NCBI GenBank assembly: GCA_015232485.1
Contig: JADFZP010000054.1
Location: 1 to 12,410, forward strand
From: Alphaproteobacteria bacterium
GTDB lineage: Bacteria > Pseudomonadota > Alphaproteobacteria > Rhodospirillales > Magnetospirillaceae
Reading direction: 5' to 3'
DNA length: 12,410 bases
Of the stretch, positions 1 through 7,118 are shown piece by piece. Under the pieces are notes generated by a model. That model had not been told where the DNA came from and did no database searches. It saw nothing but the letters and a program-made list of their open reading frames with translations. Positions within the stretch are counted from its first letter, which is position 1; each line of letters starts with the position of its first letter. Position numbers and translations under genes: made by a program.

Positions 1-1
1 C

Positions 2-742
2 CTACCGCCCCCCCGCCACCGGCAGGATGGTTCCGGTGACGTAGGACGAGGCGTCCGAGAGCAGCCAGGCGATCGCCTCGGCGACCTCGTCGGGGCGGCC
101 TAGGCGGGCCAGCGCGATGCCGGCGGTCATGGCGGCCAGGCGTTCGGGGTTGCGCGTGTCCTCCTGGCCGGTGTCGACCACGCCGGGGCTGACCGCGTTG
201 ACGCGGATGCCCAGCGGGCCGACTTCGCGGGCCAGGCCGATGGTGAAGGTGTTGAGGGCGGCCTTGCTTGACGCGTAGGCGGTGATGCGCATGCCGCCGA
301 AGGTGCCGGCTTGCGAGGACAGGTTGACGATCGCGCCGCCCTGGCCGCCCAGGGCGGTCGACATGCGGCGCACCGCCTCGCGGCAGCACAGGAAGGCGCC
401 GGTGACGTTGACGTCGAGGCAGCGGCGGAAGGCGTCCGGGCTCATGCTCAGGATGTCGGCGCGCGGCGTGATGTCGGCGGCGTTGTTGACCAAGCCGCGC
501 AGGGGGCCAAGCTCGCGGTCGACGCGCTGAAACATCGCCTGGACCTGATCCTCGCGGGCGATGTCGGCTTGCACGGCCAGCGCGGCGCCGCCGACTTGGC
601 GGATGTCTTCGACCACCGCCGCCGCCGCGGCTTCCGAGGACTGATAGTTGACGCAAACGGCGAAGCCGCGCGCCGCCAGCAGGCGGGCGGTGGCGGCGCC
701 GATGCCCCGGCTGGCGCCGGTCACCACGATCGTGCCGGTCAT
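2..742 (-). CDS. Classical short-chain dehydrogenase/reductase (SDR), FabG-like
   Basis: This is a 246-residue NAD(P)-dependent oxidoreductase of normal length for a classical SDR. It has the nucleotide-binding TGASRGIG at residues 8-15, NNAA at 86-89, and the catalytic Ser143, Tyr156 and Lys160 (YASSK). The family reduces ketones or oxidises alcohols in the cytoplasm. Many members are annotated as 3-oxoacyl-ACP reductases, but this one sits in a sugar-type operon with no acyl carrier protein, so a keto-sugar or keto-intermediate substrate is more likely (inference). The usual VDGG end motif reads VAGG, and the protein stops right after it. The ATG overlaps the stop of the upstream epimerase gene in an ATGA tetranucleotide, which fixes the start and implies translational coupling. 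It is the last gene of the minus operon seen here; the operon could continue beyond the left edge. The family call is secure and the substrate is unknown. Confidence 0.93.
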   Translation of the reverse strand: MTGTIVVTGASRGIGAATARLLAARGFAVCVNYQSSEAAAAAVVEDIRQVGGAALAVQADIAREDQVQAMFQRVDRELGPLRGLVNNAADITPRADILSMSPDAFRRCLDVNVTGAFLCCREAVRRMSTALGGQGGAIVNLSSQAGTFGGMRITAYASSKAALNTFTIGLAREVGPLGIRVNAVSPGVVDTGQEDTRNPERLAAMTAGIALARLGRPDEVAEAIAWLLSDASSYVTGTILPVAGGR

Positions 743-1698
743 GACGGTTCTCCCACATTGGCGCGCCACCAGGCGATGGTGCGGGCGATGCCCTCGTTGA
801 GCGGCACGCGCGGTTCCCAGCCGAACAATTCGCGGGCGCGGGCGCAATCCAGGCACACCGAGGTGCGGATGGCGGGGCGCGACAGATCGTGCTCGATGGC
901 GAGCTGGCGGCCCGACACGGCGACGATGCGCGCCACCAAGTCCTTGACCGGCACCGCCACGCCGCTGCCGACATTGACCAGCTCGAAGGCGGTGGTCTGG
1001 CGGTCGAGGGCGGCTTGGACGAAGGCGACCAGATCGCCGACATACAGCACGTCGCGGGCCTCCTCGCCGGGCCCCCAGACCACCACGCGGCCGTCGCGGG
1101 CGGTCATCACCTTGGTCAGGGTGGCGCCGAAGACGTGGCTGCGCTCCAGGTCGAACTTGTCGTGCGGGCCATAGATGTTCGAATGGCGGATCGCGGTGAA
1201 GCGGGTCTTGCCGCAGCGGGAGAAGAACTCGGCCATCTTCTCGAAATAGACCTTGTTCCAGCCGCCCGCGAAATAGTTGGGATGCATCTCGGCGTTGGCG
1301 TCGAAGTCGCCTTCCTTGCGGGGTTCCTCGGCCGAGGCGTACATGATGCTGCAACTGAACAGGATGAAGTGCCCGACGCCCCGTTCGTGCGCGGCGCGGA
1401 ACAGCAGCGAGTTCATCACCGCGTTGTCGGTGACGTGGATATGGGGCCGCTCGATGATGTCGCGCGCCCCCGAGGTGACGGCGGCGGCCTGCACGATCGC
1501 GTCGACGCCCTCGACCACCCGCTCGACGTCCTGGGCGCTGGTCAGGTCGGCCCGCACCCAGCGGATGTTCGGGTGCTCGAAGGGCGGGCGGCGGTGATGG
1601 ACGGCGATCACCCGGTCGCCGCGCGCCGCCAGCGCCTCGGCGACGTTGCGGCCGATGAAGCCGGTGGCGCCGCAGACCAGAACCGTTCGCGTCATCAT
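739..1698 (-). CDS. NAD-dependent epimerase/dehydratase family protein (extended SDR)
   Basis: This is a 319-residue extended SDR of the nucleotide-sugar epimerase/dehydratase/reductase superfamily. The N-terminal Rossmann motif GATGFIG is at residues 10-16, and an FSCSIMY strand at 114-120 carries the Ser expected in the active site. The RHSNIYGPHDKFD segment (171-183) and the ARDVLYVGDL segment (about 214-223) are typical of sugar-nucleotide SDRs. The canonical YxxxK is altered: Lys149 is present, but the position four residues before it is Gly145, and the nearest Tyr is 142. It may therefore use another acid/base or belong to a subfamily with different chemistry. The start is the first of two tandem ATGs. 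It overlaps the stop of the aldo/keto reductase gene (ATGA), and a GAGGGGAGG-type Shine-Dalgarno lies just upstream, although its spacing suits the second ATG (1695) better. The product is probably a modified or reduced nucleotide sugar (inference). Confidence 0.9.
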   Translation of the reverse strand: MMTRTVLVCGATGFIGRNVAEALAARGDRVIAVHHRRPPFEHPNIRWVRADLTSAQDVERVVEGVDAIVQAAAVTSGARDIIERPHIHVTDNAVMNSLLFRAAHERGVGHFILFSCSIMYASAEEPRKEGDFDANAEMHPNYFAGGWNKVYFEKMAEFFSRCGKTRFTAIRHSNIYGPHDKFDLERSHVFGATLTKVMTARDGRVVVWGPGEEARDVLYVGDLVAFVQAALDRQTTAFELVNVGSGVAVPVKDLVARIVAVSGRQLAIEHDLSRPAIRTSVCLDCARARELFGWEPRVPLNEGIARTIAWWRANVGEPS

Positions 1699-2663
1699 CC
1701 CTCCCCTCGGCGAACGAAGAAGCTTCGTTCGCGGTTGATCGCCTCGATGCGTTGGCGCTGCGCGTCGGGCAGCGGGCCAAGGGCTCCGGCGGCGGCGTTC
1801 TCGTCCACCTCGGCCGGGGTGGAAAGGCCCGGAATCACCGTCGAGACGCCGGGATAGGACAGGCAGAAGCGCAAGGCCTTCTGGGCGCCGGTCTGGCCCT
1901 CGGCCTCGACGGCGTTCAGAAGCAGGGCGGCGCCTTCGCTCCAGGCGGCGCGCTGCCCGGCCGGCCATGCCGAGCGATGATCGTCGGGCGGAAAGGCGGT
2001 GTCGGCGGAAAGGGTTCCCGACAGCCAGCCGAAGCACAGCGGCGTGCGGGCCACCACGCCCACGCCGCGCGAGGCCGCGAAGTCGAGCAGGCCGCATTCG
2101 ACGGCCCGCACATCCATCATGTTGAGGTTGATCTGCACCACCTCGAAGCCGAACGCCTCGATGGCCGCGATGCCGTCGAGCGGATTCTTCAGCGAGACGC
2201 CGATGCGGCCCGCCCTGCCCTGGTGGCGAAACTCCCGGACGGCGGCCAGGATGGCCGGCTCGGCGCGCAACTGGGCGAGGTCGGGATCGTGAAGCTGGAA
2301 CAGATCGACGCGATCGGTGCCAAGGTTGCGCAGCGATCCTTCCAGCGAGGCGCGCAAGCTGTCGGGCCGGAAGTCGGGCCGGCCCTGGGCGTCGAAGCCG
2401 GCCTTGGTGGCGATCACCACCTCGTCGCGGCGCCCCGCGAAGGCGCGGCCGATCAGCCGCTCGCTGTGGCCCAGGCCATAAAGGCTCGACGTGTCGTAGA
2501 AGGTGATGCCGGCCGCCAGGGCGCGGTCGAGGGCTTGCAGCGACACGGCGTCGTCGACGGGTCCATAGGCGCGCAGTCCAGGGCGCGGCCCGCCGATGCC
2601 CCAGGCGCCGAAGCCGATCTCCGAGACCGGCGGCCCCTCGCGGCCCAGTTGGCGGCGACGCAT
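1695..2663 (-). CDS. Aldo/keto reductase
   Basis: This is a 322-residue member of the aldo/keto reductase (TIM-barrel, NADPH-dependent) superfamily. The catalytic tetrad is visible as Asp57 (FYDTS), Tyr62 (SLYG), Lys87 (ATKAGF) and His125 (LFQLHDPD). The C-terminal part has the cofactor-side segments expected of the family (SLSYPGVSTVIPGLSTPAEVDEN-like, about 268-289). The family reduces aldehydes or ketones to alcohols in the cytosol. Similar proteins in polysaccharide loci are thought to reduce keto-sugars or aldehydes, and that is the likely role here (inference). The ATG at 2663 shares one base with the stop of the radical SAM gene; a GTG one codon upstream would give a 4-nt overlap instead. 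No strong Shine-Dalgarno precedes it, so it is probably translated by coupling. All key residues are intact. Confidence 0.92.
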   Translation of the reverse strand: MRRRQLGREGPPVSEIGFGAWGIGGPRPGLRAYGPVDDAVSLQALDRALAAGITFYDTSSLYGLGHSERLIGRAFAGRRDEVVIATKAGFDAQGRPDFRPDSLRASLEGSLRNLGTDRVDLFQLHDPDLAQLRAEPAILAAVREFRHQGRAGRIGVSLKNPLDGIAAIEAFGFEVVQINLNMMDVRAVECGLLDFAASRGVGVVARTPLCFGWLSGTLSADTAFPPDDHRSAWPAGQRAAWSEGAALLLNAVEAEGQTGAQKALRFCLSYPGVSTVIPGLSTPAEVDENAAAGALGPLPDAQRQRIEAINRERSFFVRRGEG

Positions 2664-4648
2664 CACCAATGCCCCGCCAGCCGGGCGAGGTGCGGCGTGT
2701 CGGCCTCGGCGCCGTAGAGATAGGCGCCCTTCTTGTTGCCCCACCAGACCACCTCGCGACACCAAGTCGCCAGATCGTCCCAGTGTTCGGTATGGCGATC
2801 GACGATCACCCGGACCGGAGCGCGGTCGAGCGGGCAAGGCCGGTTGCGGCGCGCCGCGCGCCAGAAGCCCAGCACGTCCGAGCCCAGGTCGAGCACCGCC
2901 TCGTCGCGCAGGAAGGGGCGCTTGATCATCGCCGCGTTGATGCGCAAGCCGTCGTCGAGCACGGTGGGATCCAGAGCCGGCGCGGCGCGGGCGATCAGGG
3001 CGCCGGCCTCGCGATAAAAATCGTCCAGCCGGCCGCGCTCCACCAGATCGAGGAAGACGTATTCGTCGGCCGGCCAGTGGATGCCCAGATGGCGCTCGGA
3101 GTAATGGAACTCGACCCCGCCGGCCTGGATGGCGCGGGCCTCGTCGAGGAAGAAGTCGCGGATCGAGGCGATCAGCGGATGCTCGCCGGCCTGGGCCTCC
3201 ATGAAGGCGTCGATCAGGGCGCGGTAGGGGGCGCCGGCCAGATGATGGGCCAGCACGAAGGGGATCTGGACCAGCTTGTCGAAATGCAGAAGCGCCGTCA
3301 TCCAACTGAAGGCGCGGGTGCGCGCCCAGTCCTCGGGCGGCATCGAGGCGGTGCCGACCACCATCTCCTGGACCTCGTCCACGTCGTCCTCGATCTCGAC
3401 GCGGGCGCCGTGGATGTTGACGATGCGGTTCTCGACGGTGACCAGTCCGAATTGGCGGCGATAGTCGGGCGCCGCCATCTCGGCGTTGGGCAGGATGGTC
3501 AGGTTGTTGAACTGGATGCGGTTGTGCTGCCCGGTGGCGATCAGCGCGCCGATCCCGTCGGCGAAGCTGTCGAAGGTCTCGCCCGGCAGGCCGAGGATGA
3601 GGTCCGAGAAGGTCTCGACGCCGTCCTCGGTGAAACGCTTCTGCAACTCGACGAAGGTGTCGAGCGAGATGTTGTCGCGCTTGATGTTGGCCAAGGCGGT
3701 CGGGTCGAGGCTTTGCATCGACAGCGCGACGCCCTTGCTCAGGCCGGCGTCGGACAGGATCTTCTGGGTCTCGTAGGCGCGCTCGGTGGCGTTCTTGGTG
3801 TTCTGCACCGACAGGGCGTGGGGGAAGCCCAGGCGCTTTTTCACATCGGCCACATGGTGGGCCAGCTCGACGTCGCGCTTCAGGATGCCGAAATTGGCGT
3901 CGCAGCAGAAGATGAACTGGATGCGGCGTTCGCCGAACCACTCGGCCTCGGCCTTCAGGCGGTCCAGTTCGAACTGCACCACCTTGGCGGCGGTGGCCGA
4001 ACCCCAGTCGCAATAGGTGCAGCGGAACGGGCAGCCGCGATTGGTCTCCCACAGGCCGATCCAGGTCTCGGCGGGATTGTCGTCGATCAGCCTGTCGAAC
4101 ACCCCGGTCAGGAAGGGCGACGGCAGTTCGGACAGGTCGCGCAGGCGCGGCGCCGCCGGGGTGCGGATGGCGGTTCCATCGGCGTCGAGCCAGGCCAGAC
4201 CCGGAATGTCCGACCAGTCGCGTCCGGGGAAGGCTTCGAGCAGGGCCAGGAAGCTACGCTCGCCCTCGCCATGCACCACCACGTCGACCACGCCGCGATG
4301 CGCTTCGAGGAAGGGCTGGGAGTGATCGGGAATTTGCGGCCCGCCGAACACGATCAGCACCTCGGGCCGGACCGCCTTGAGCCGCCGCGCGATCTCGAGC
4401 GATATCGCCACGTTCCAGACATAGGCGCTGAAGCCGACCACGTCGGCGTCCATCAGGTCGCGCACCGCGTCGCGCACGGGAACGCGCTTGTAAAGCGGCG
4501 GCAGGAAGCGGTAGCGCGCCGGATCGGGCGCGCGGCCTTGGACCCAAGCCTGTAGCACCCCCGCCGAATACGGCAGGTAGTTCTGGCCCGAGAAACTGTT
4601 GTTGATCTGGGCCAGGGCGACCCGGATCGGGCGCGGAATGCCGGACAT
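2663..4648 (-). CDS. Cobalamin-binding-domain radical SAM protein (class B-like)
   Basis: This is a 661-residue protein with three parts. Residues about 10-140 form a B12-binding Rossmann-like domain (DVVGFSAYVWNV at 69-80, VLIVFGGPQIPDHS at 97-110, VVVHGEGE at 123-130). Residues about 195-400 form a radical SAM core with the 4Fe-4S motif CPFRCTYC (Cys206, Cys210, Cys213) and an ILGLPGET segment (351-358). A C-terminal extension of about 250 residues is not recognised. The B12 domain lacks the DxHxxG lower-ligand motif, as is common among radical SAM methylases, which bind cobalamin base-off. Characterised members methylate unactivated carbon or phosphorus or catalyse rearrangements; the substrate here is unknown. 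It is the first gene of the minus operon. The Shine-Dalgarno AAGGAG (4661-4666) lies 12 nt before the ATG, a rather long spacing. Its place beside sugar reductases suggests C-methylation or carbon rearrangement of a glycan precursor (inference). Confidence 0.9.
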   Translation of the reverse strand: MSGIPRPIRVALAQINNSFSGQNYLPYSAGVLQAWVQGRAPDPARYRFLPPLYKRVPVRDAVRDLMDADVVGFSAYVWNVAISLEIARRLKAVRPEVLIVFGGPQIPDHSQPFLEAHRGVVDVVVHGEGERSFLALLEAFPGRDWSDIPGLAWLDADGTAIRTPAAPRLRDLSELPSPFLTGVFDRLIDDNPAETWIGLWETNRGCPFRCTYCDWGSATAAKVVQFELDRLKAEAEWFGERRIQFIFCCDANFGILKRDVELAHHVADVKKRLGFPHALSVQNTKNATERAYETQKILSDAGLSKGVALSMQSLDPTALANIKRDNISLDTFVELQKRFTEDGVETFSDLILGLPGETFDSFADGIGALIATGQHNRIQFNNLTILPNAEMAAPDYRRQFGLVTVENRIVNIHGARVEIEDDVDEVQEMVVGTASMPPEDWARTRAFSWMTALLHFDKLVQIPFVLAHHLAGAPYRALIDAFMEAQAGEHPLIASIRDFFLDEARAIQAGGVEFHYSERHLGIHWPADEYVFLDLVERGRLDDFYREAGALIARAAPALDPTVLDDGLRINAAMIKRPFLRDEAVLDLGSDVLGFWRAARRNRPCPLDRAPVRVIVDRHTEHWDDLATWCREVVWWGNKKGAYLYGAEADTPHLARLAGHW

Positions 4649-4782
4649 TCTGTCGAGCGACTCCTTGTTTCGACCAGGGAAGCAAAAAAACGCCGACCGG
4701 TACAGGAAAAAGTAACCTTTGACGCCCCATGGTTAAGAAACCGTAGCTTGCCAACGCGATCCCCCACCTTTTTCGTTGGATG

Positions 4783-4811
4783 TTGACAAGGCTGGCGGGC
4801 ACGAAGAGAAT
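4783..4811 (+). promoter_or_regulatory. Putative sigma70-type promoter for the plus operon
   Basis: A perfect -35 hexamer TTGACA at 4783-4788 is followed by a 17-nt spacer and GAGAAT at 4806-4811, which matches four of six -10 consensus positions including the conserved second A and final T. It is correctly oriented toward the sugar kinase gene and predicts a transcript start near 4817-4819. That leaves a leader of about 100 nt before the ATG at 4922. This is prediction by eye only. Confidence 0.55.
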
Positions 4812-4814
4812 GTT

Positions 4815-4889
4815 TCAGACGAAGCACTTGGCCCAGAGTCCGGGCAAGGGTTCCCCCAAGGAAAACGGGGAATAGTTTCACTCGTCTGA
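4815..4889 (+). promoter_or_regulatory. Candidate structured 5' leader (three-way junction)
   Basis: An 8-nt perfect inverted repeat, TCAGACGA (4815-4822) with TCGTCTGA (4882-4889), would close a domain containing two hairpins. The first is CTTGGCCC/GGGCAAG (4827-4834 with 4842-4848; seven pairs, one bulged G, 7-nt loop). The second is TTCCCC/GGGGAA (4851-4856 with 4867-4872; six pairs, 10-nt loop). Together they make a three-way junction starting almost at the predicted transcript start and ending 20 nt before the Shine-Dalgarno. I do not recognise a known riboswitch class. It could be a cis-regulatory RNA, an mRNA-stabilising 5' structure, or, for the outer repeat alone, a protein-binding dyad. 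Confidence 0.35.
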
Positions 4890-4921
4890 CTTCCAGAATG
4901 GGAGTTGTGGAGGGTGGCGAC

Positions 4922-5926
4922 ATGATCATTTGCCGAACCCCCTTGCGGATTTCGCTGTTCGGCGGCGGCTCCGATTATCCCCAATGGTACCACCAGCACG
5001 GCGGCGCCGTGGTCGGCTTCGCGATCGACAAATACGTCTATATCAGCGTCCGCGCGCTGCCCCCGTTCTTCGACCACAAGCATCGGATCGTCTATTCGCG
5101 CGCCGAGACGGTGAACGAGATCGCCGAGATCCAGCATCCGGCGGTGCGCGCGGTGTTCGCCGAGATGGGCGTGACCGAGGGGCTCGAACTGCATCACGAC
5201 GGCGATTTGCCGGCGCGGTCGGGCACCGGGTCCAGTTCGTCCTTCACGGTCGGGCTGCTGAACGCCTTGCACGCCTATGCCGGCCGCATGGTGCCCAAGA
5301 AGGCGCTGGCCGAGCAGGCGATCCATGTCGAGCAGGACGTGATCGGCGAGCATGTCGGCTCGCAAGACCAGATCTGGGCGGCCTATGGCGGCTTCAACCG
5401 CATCGACTTCCATCACGACGGCGGCTTCGACGTGCGGCCGATCGTCTTGCCGCTGGCCCGGCGCGAGACGATCCGCGATTCGATGATGCTGTTCTTCACC
5501 GGGTTGTCGCGCATCGCCTCGGACGTGGCGCGCGACCAGATCCGCAATTTGGACCGTCGCCGGAGCCACATCGACCGCATGGTCGCCATGGTCGACGAGG
5601 CGATCGGCGTGATCACCGACCCCAAGGCGCCGGCCCGCGTGCTGGGCGAGATGCTGCACGATTCCTGGATGCTGAAGCGCGAACTGGCCGACCGCGTCTC
5701 GAACGGGGCGGTCGACGAGATCTATGCCGAGGCTCGCGCGGCGGGCGCCATCGGCGGCAAGCTGCTGGGCGCCGGCGGGGGTGGCTTCATGCTGCTGATC
5801 GTCGACAAGAAGGACCAGCCCAAGGTGCGCGAGCGCCTGCGCCGGCTGGTCGCCACGCCGGTCGATTTCGACCTCTCGGGCAGCAAGATCGTCGTCTACG
5901 AGCCCAAGGGGCTCCAACATTGTTGA
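4922..5926 (+). CDS. GHMP kinase, D-glycero-alpha-D-manno-heptose-7-phosphate kinase-like
   Basis: This is a 334-residue cytoplasmic GHMP-family sugar kinase. It opens with RTPLRISLFGGGSDYPQW (residues 5-22), the form seen in HddA-type heptose-7-phosphate kinases. It has the ATP-binding loop PARSGTGSSSS (97-107), a probable catalytic Asp149 in GSQDQIWAAYGG, and the C-terminal motif GGKLLGAGGGGFM (278-290). HddA adds phosphate at C1 of D-glycero-D-manno-heptose 7-phosphate on the way to GDP-heptose. L-fucose or another sugar kinase activity is possible, because its usual partners (heptose isomerase, phosphatase, nucleotidyltransferase) are not in the window. I place the start at 4922, not at the in-frame ATG at 4898, because GGAGGG (4909-4914) sits 7 nt before it and the family begins at MI-RTPLRIS. 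It is the first gene of the plus operon, 7 nt before the aminotransferase. Confidence 0.9.
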   Translation: MIICRTPLRISLFGGGSDYPQWYHQHGGAVVGFAIDKYVYISVRALPPFFDHKHRIVYSRAETVNEIAEIQHPAVRAVFAEMGVTEGLELHHDGDLPARSGTGSSSSFTVGLLNALHAYAGRMVPKKALAEQAIHVEQDVIGEHVGSQDQIWAAYGGFNRIDFHHDGGFDVRPIVLPLARRETIRDSMMLFFTGLSRIASDVARDQIRNLDRRRSHIDRMVAMVDEAIGVITDPKAPARVLGEMLHDSWMLKRELADRVSNGAVDEIYAEARAAGAIGGKLLGAGGGGFMLLIVDKKDQPKVRERLRRLVATPVDFDLSGSKIVVYEPKGLQHC

Positions 5927-5933
5927 GGCCCCG

Positions 5934-7106
5934 ATGACTCTCGATTTCTCGCGGCGCGGTCGCGCCCTGGTCGGGCAGGAGATGTTTCTGGTCCTTGAAC
6001 GGGCCAAGAAGATCGAGGAGACCGGCGCCCACGTCTATCACCTGGAACTGGGCAATCCGCGGCAGGCGCCGCCGCGCGAATTGCTGGACAAGGCGGTCGA
6101 CGCGCTGACCCATCGCCATGTCGGCTACACCTACTCGGCCGGCCTGCCGGTGCTGCGCCAGGGCGTGGCGTCCTATTTCAAGGCATCGACCGGCCGCGCC
6201 CTGACCGAGGACAACGTCGCGATCAGCCCGGCCAATCTGCTGATCACCCAATTCCTGGAACTGACCTGCGATCCGGGCGATCGCGTGGCGCTGTTCAGCC
6301 CGGCCTTTCCCACCTATTGGGCGGCGGCCGATTACGTCGGCCTGGAAACCATCGACGTCGGTCTGGACGCGGCGCACGATTTCGAACTGACCGACGACGC
6401 GATCGACACCGCGCTGGCCGCCCGCCCGCGCGCCATCATCGTCAACTCGGCCAACAATCCCACCGGGGCGGTCTACCGCCGCGAGCCGCTGGAGCGCCTG
6501 GCCCGCGAATGCGAACGGCGCGGCATCTGGCTGATGAGCGACGAGACCTATGCCGAGGTGTCGTTCGCCCGGCCCTTCTTCAGTCTGGCCGGCCTCGATC
6601 TGCGCCACGTCCTGGTGATCGGCTCGTTCTCGAAGATGTTCTCGGTGCCCGGCTTCCGCACCGGCTTCGCGGTGGGCGACGCCGAGGTGATCGGCAAGGT
6701 CTCGCTGTCCACCTCGACCCTGATCTCGTGCCTGCCGATCTTCACCCAGATGGGCTGCGCCGCCGGCCTGCGCCGCCTGGACCGCTACACCGCCGGGGTG
6801 CGGTCGCGCTGCGCCCACGCCACCACCCTATGCGACGAGGAACTAAGCCGCTCGGCCGTGCTGCGCCACGTCGTGCCGCATGCCGGCTTCTATTTCCTGG
6901 TCGACATCGGCGCCACCGGGCTGGACGACATGGAATTCGCCCACCGCCTGCTCGACGAGCACCACACGGCGGTGACGCCGGGCCGCAGCTTCGGCCGCGC
7001 CTGGGATCGTCACGTCCGCATCGCCACCTGCGGCCGGCTGGACGACGTGCTGGAGGGCACCCGACGGCTGGTCGCCTTCGCCGAGTCCCTCGTCACCGCC
7101 GCGTGA
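5934..7106 (+). CDS. Pyridoxal-phosphate aminotransferase, class I/II (fold type I)
   Basis: This is a 390-residue PLP enzyme of the aspartate aminotransferase fold, normal length for the family. It shows the substrate-side ELGNPRQAPP (38-47), NNPTG (174-178), the PLP-ring Asp203 and Tyr206 in SDETYAEV, the Schiff-base Lys234 in SFSKMFSVPGFRTGF, and Arg242 as the phosphate-binding arginine. A late VRIATCGR segment probably carries the carboxylate-binding arginine. The family exchanges amino and keto groups between amino acids and 2-oxo acids. Lying directly before a LeuA-like synthase, it may supply a 2-oxo acid from an amino acid or aminate the elongated product (inference). The Shine-Dalgarno GAGG (5925-5928) overlaps the kinase stop codon, 5 nt before the ATG. 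The exact substrate cannot be read from the sequence. Confidence 0.92.
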   Translation: MTLDFSRRGRALVGQEMFLVLERAKKIEETGAHVYHLELGNPRQAPPRELLDKAVDALTHRHVGYTYSAGLPVLRQGVASYFKASTGRALTEDNVAISPANLLITQFLELTCDPGDRVALFSPAFPTYWAAADYVGLETIDVGLDAAHDFELTDDAIDTALAARPRAIIVNSANNPTGAVYRREPLERLARECERRGIWLMSDETYAEVSFARPFFSLAGLDLRHVLVIGSFSKMFSVPGFRTGFAVGDAEVIGKVSLSTSTLISCLPIFTQMGCAAGLRRLDRYTAGVRSRCAHATTLCDEELSRSAVLRHVVPHAGFYFLVDIGATGLDDMEFAHRLLDEHHTAVTPGRSFGRAWDRHVRIATCGRLDDVLEGTRRLVAFAESLVTAA

Positions 7107-7118
7107 AGGAGTCACGCC

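Larger units (their letters stand above)
4649..4921. other. Divergent intergenic regulatory region
   Basis: This is the only sizeable gap in the window and separates the two divergent operons. It is clearly more AT-rich than the genes, with A-tracts around 4684-4690 and 4707-4711. A sigma70-like promoter and a structured leader serve the plus strand (separate entries). For the minus strand I see only a poor candidate: TTAACC (complement of 4731-4736), a 16-nt spacer, then TACTTT (complement of 4709-4714), with 4/6 and 3/6 consensus matches. A short dyad GGTT-AAGA-AACC at 4731-4742 overlaps that -35 candidate and could be an operator, but four base pairs is weak evidence. I see no protein-coding potential or tRNA here. 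Confidence 0.7.

Noticed and set aside
743..1780. A possible fusion of extra N-terminal sequence to the SDR ending at position 2
   Set aside because: The upstream open frame is an alternate reading of the epimerase gene, Arg- and Pro-rich and without motifs; the SDR starts naturally at ATG 742 with its TGxxxGIG motif at residue 8.
2669..4555. A 628-codon open frame on the plus strand opposite the radical SAM gene
   Set aside because: It is a GC-rich mirror frame: rich in His, Gly, Val, Asp and Ala, with no recognisable motif. The opposite strand encodes a protein with clear CxxxCxxC and B12-domain features.
4898..4921. An upstream in-frame ATG adding eight residues to the sugar kinase
   Set aside because: The GGAGGG Shine-Dalgarno lies inside this extension, 7 nt before ATG 4922, and family members begin at MI-RTPLRIS.
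4733..6007. A long minus-strand open frame across the intergenic region and the kinase gene
   Set aside because: It runs antisense to a well-conserved GHMP kinase, has no domain and no ribosome binding site, and would cross the divergent promoter region.
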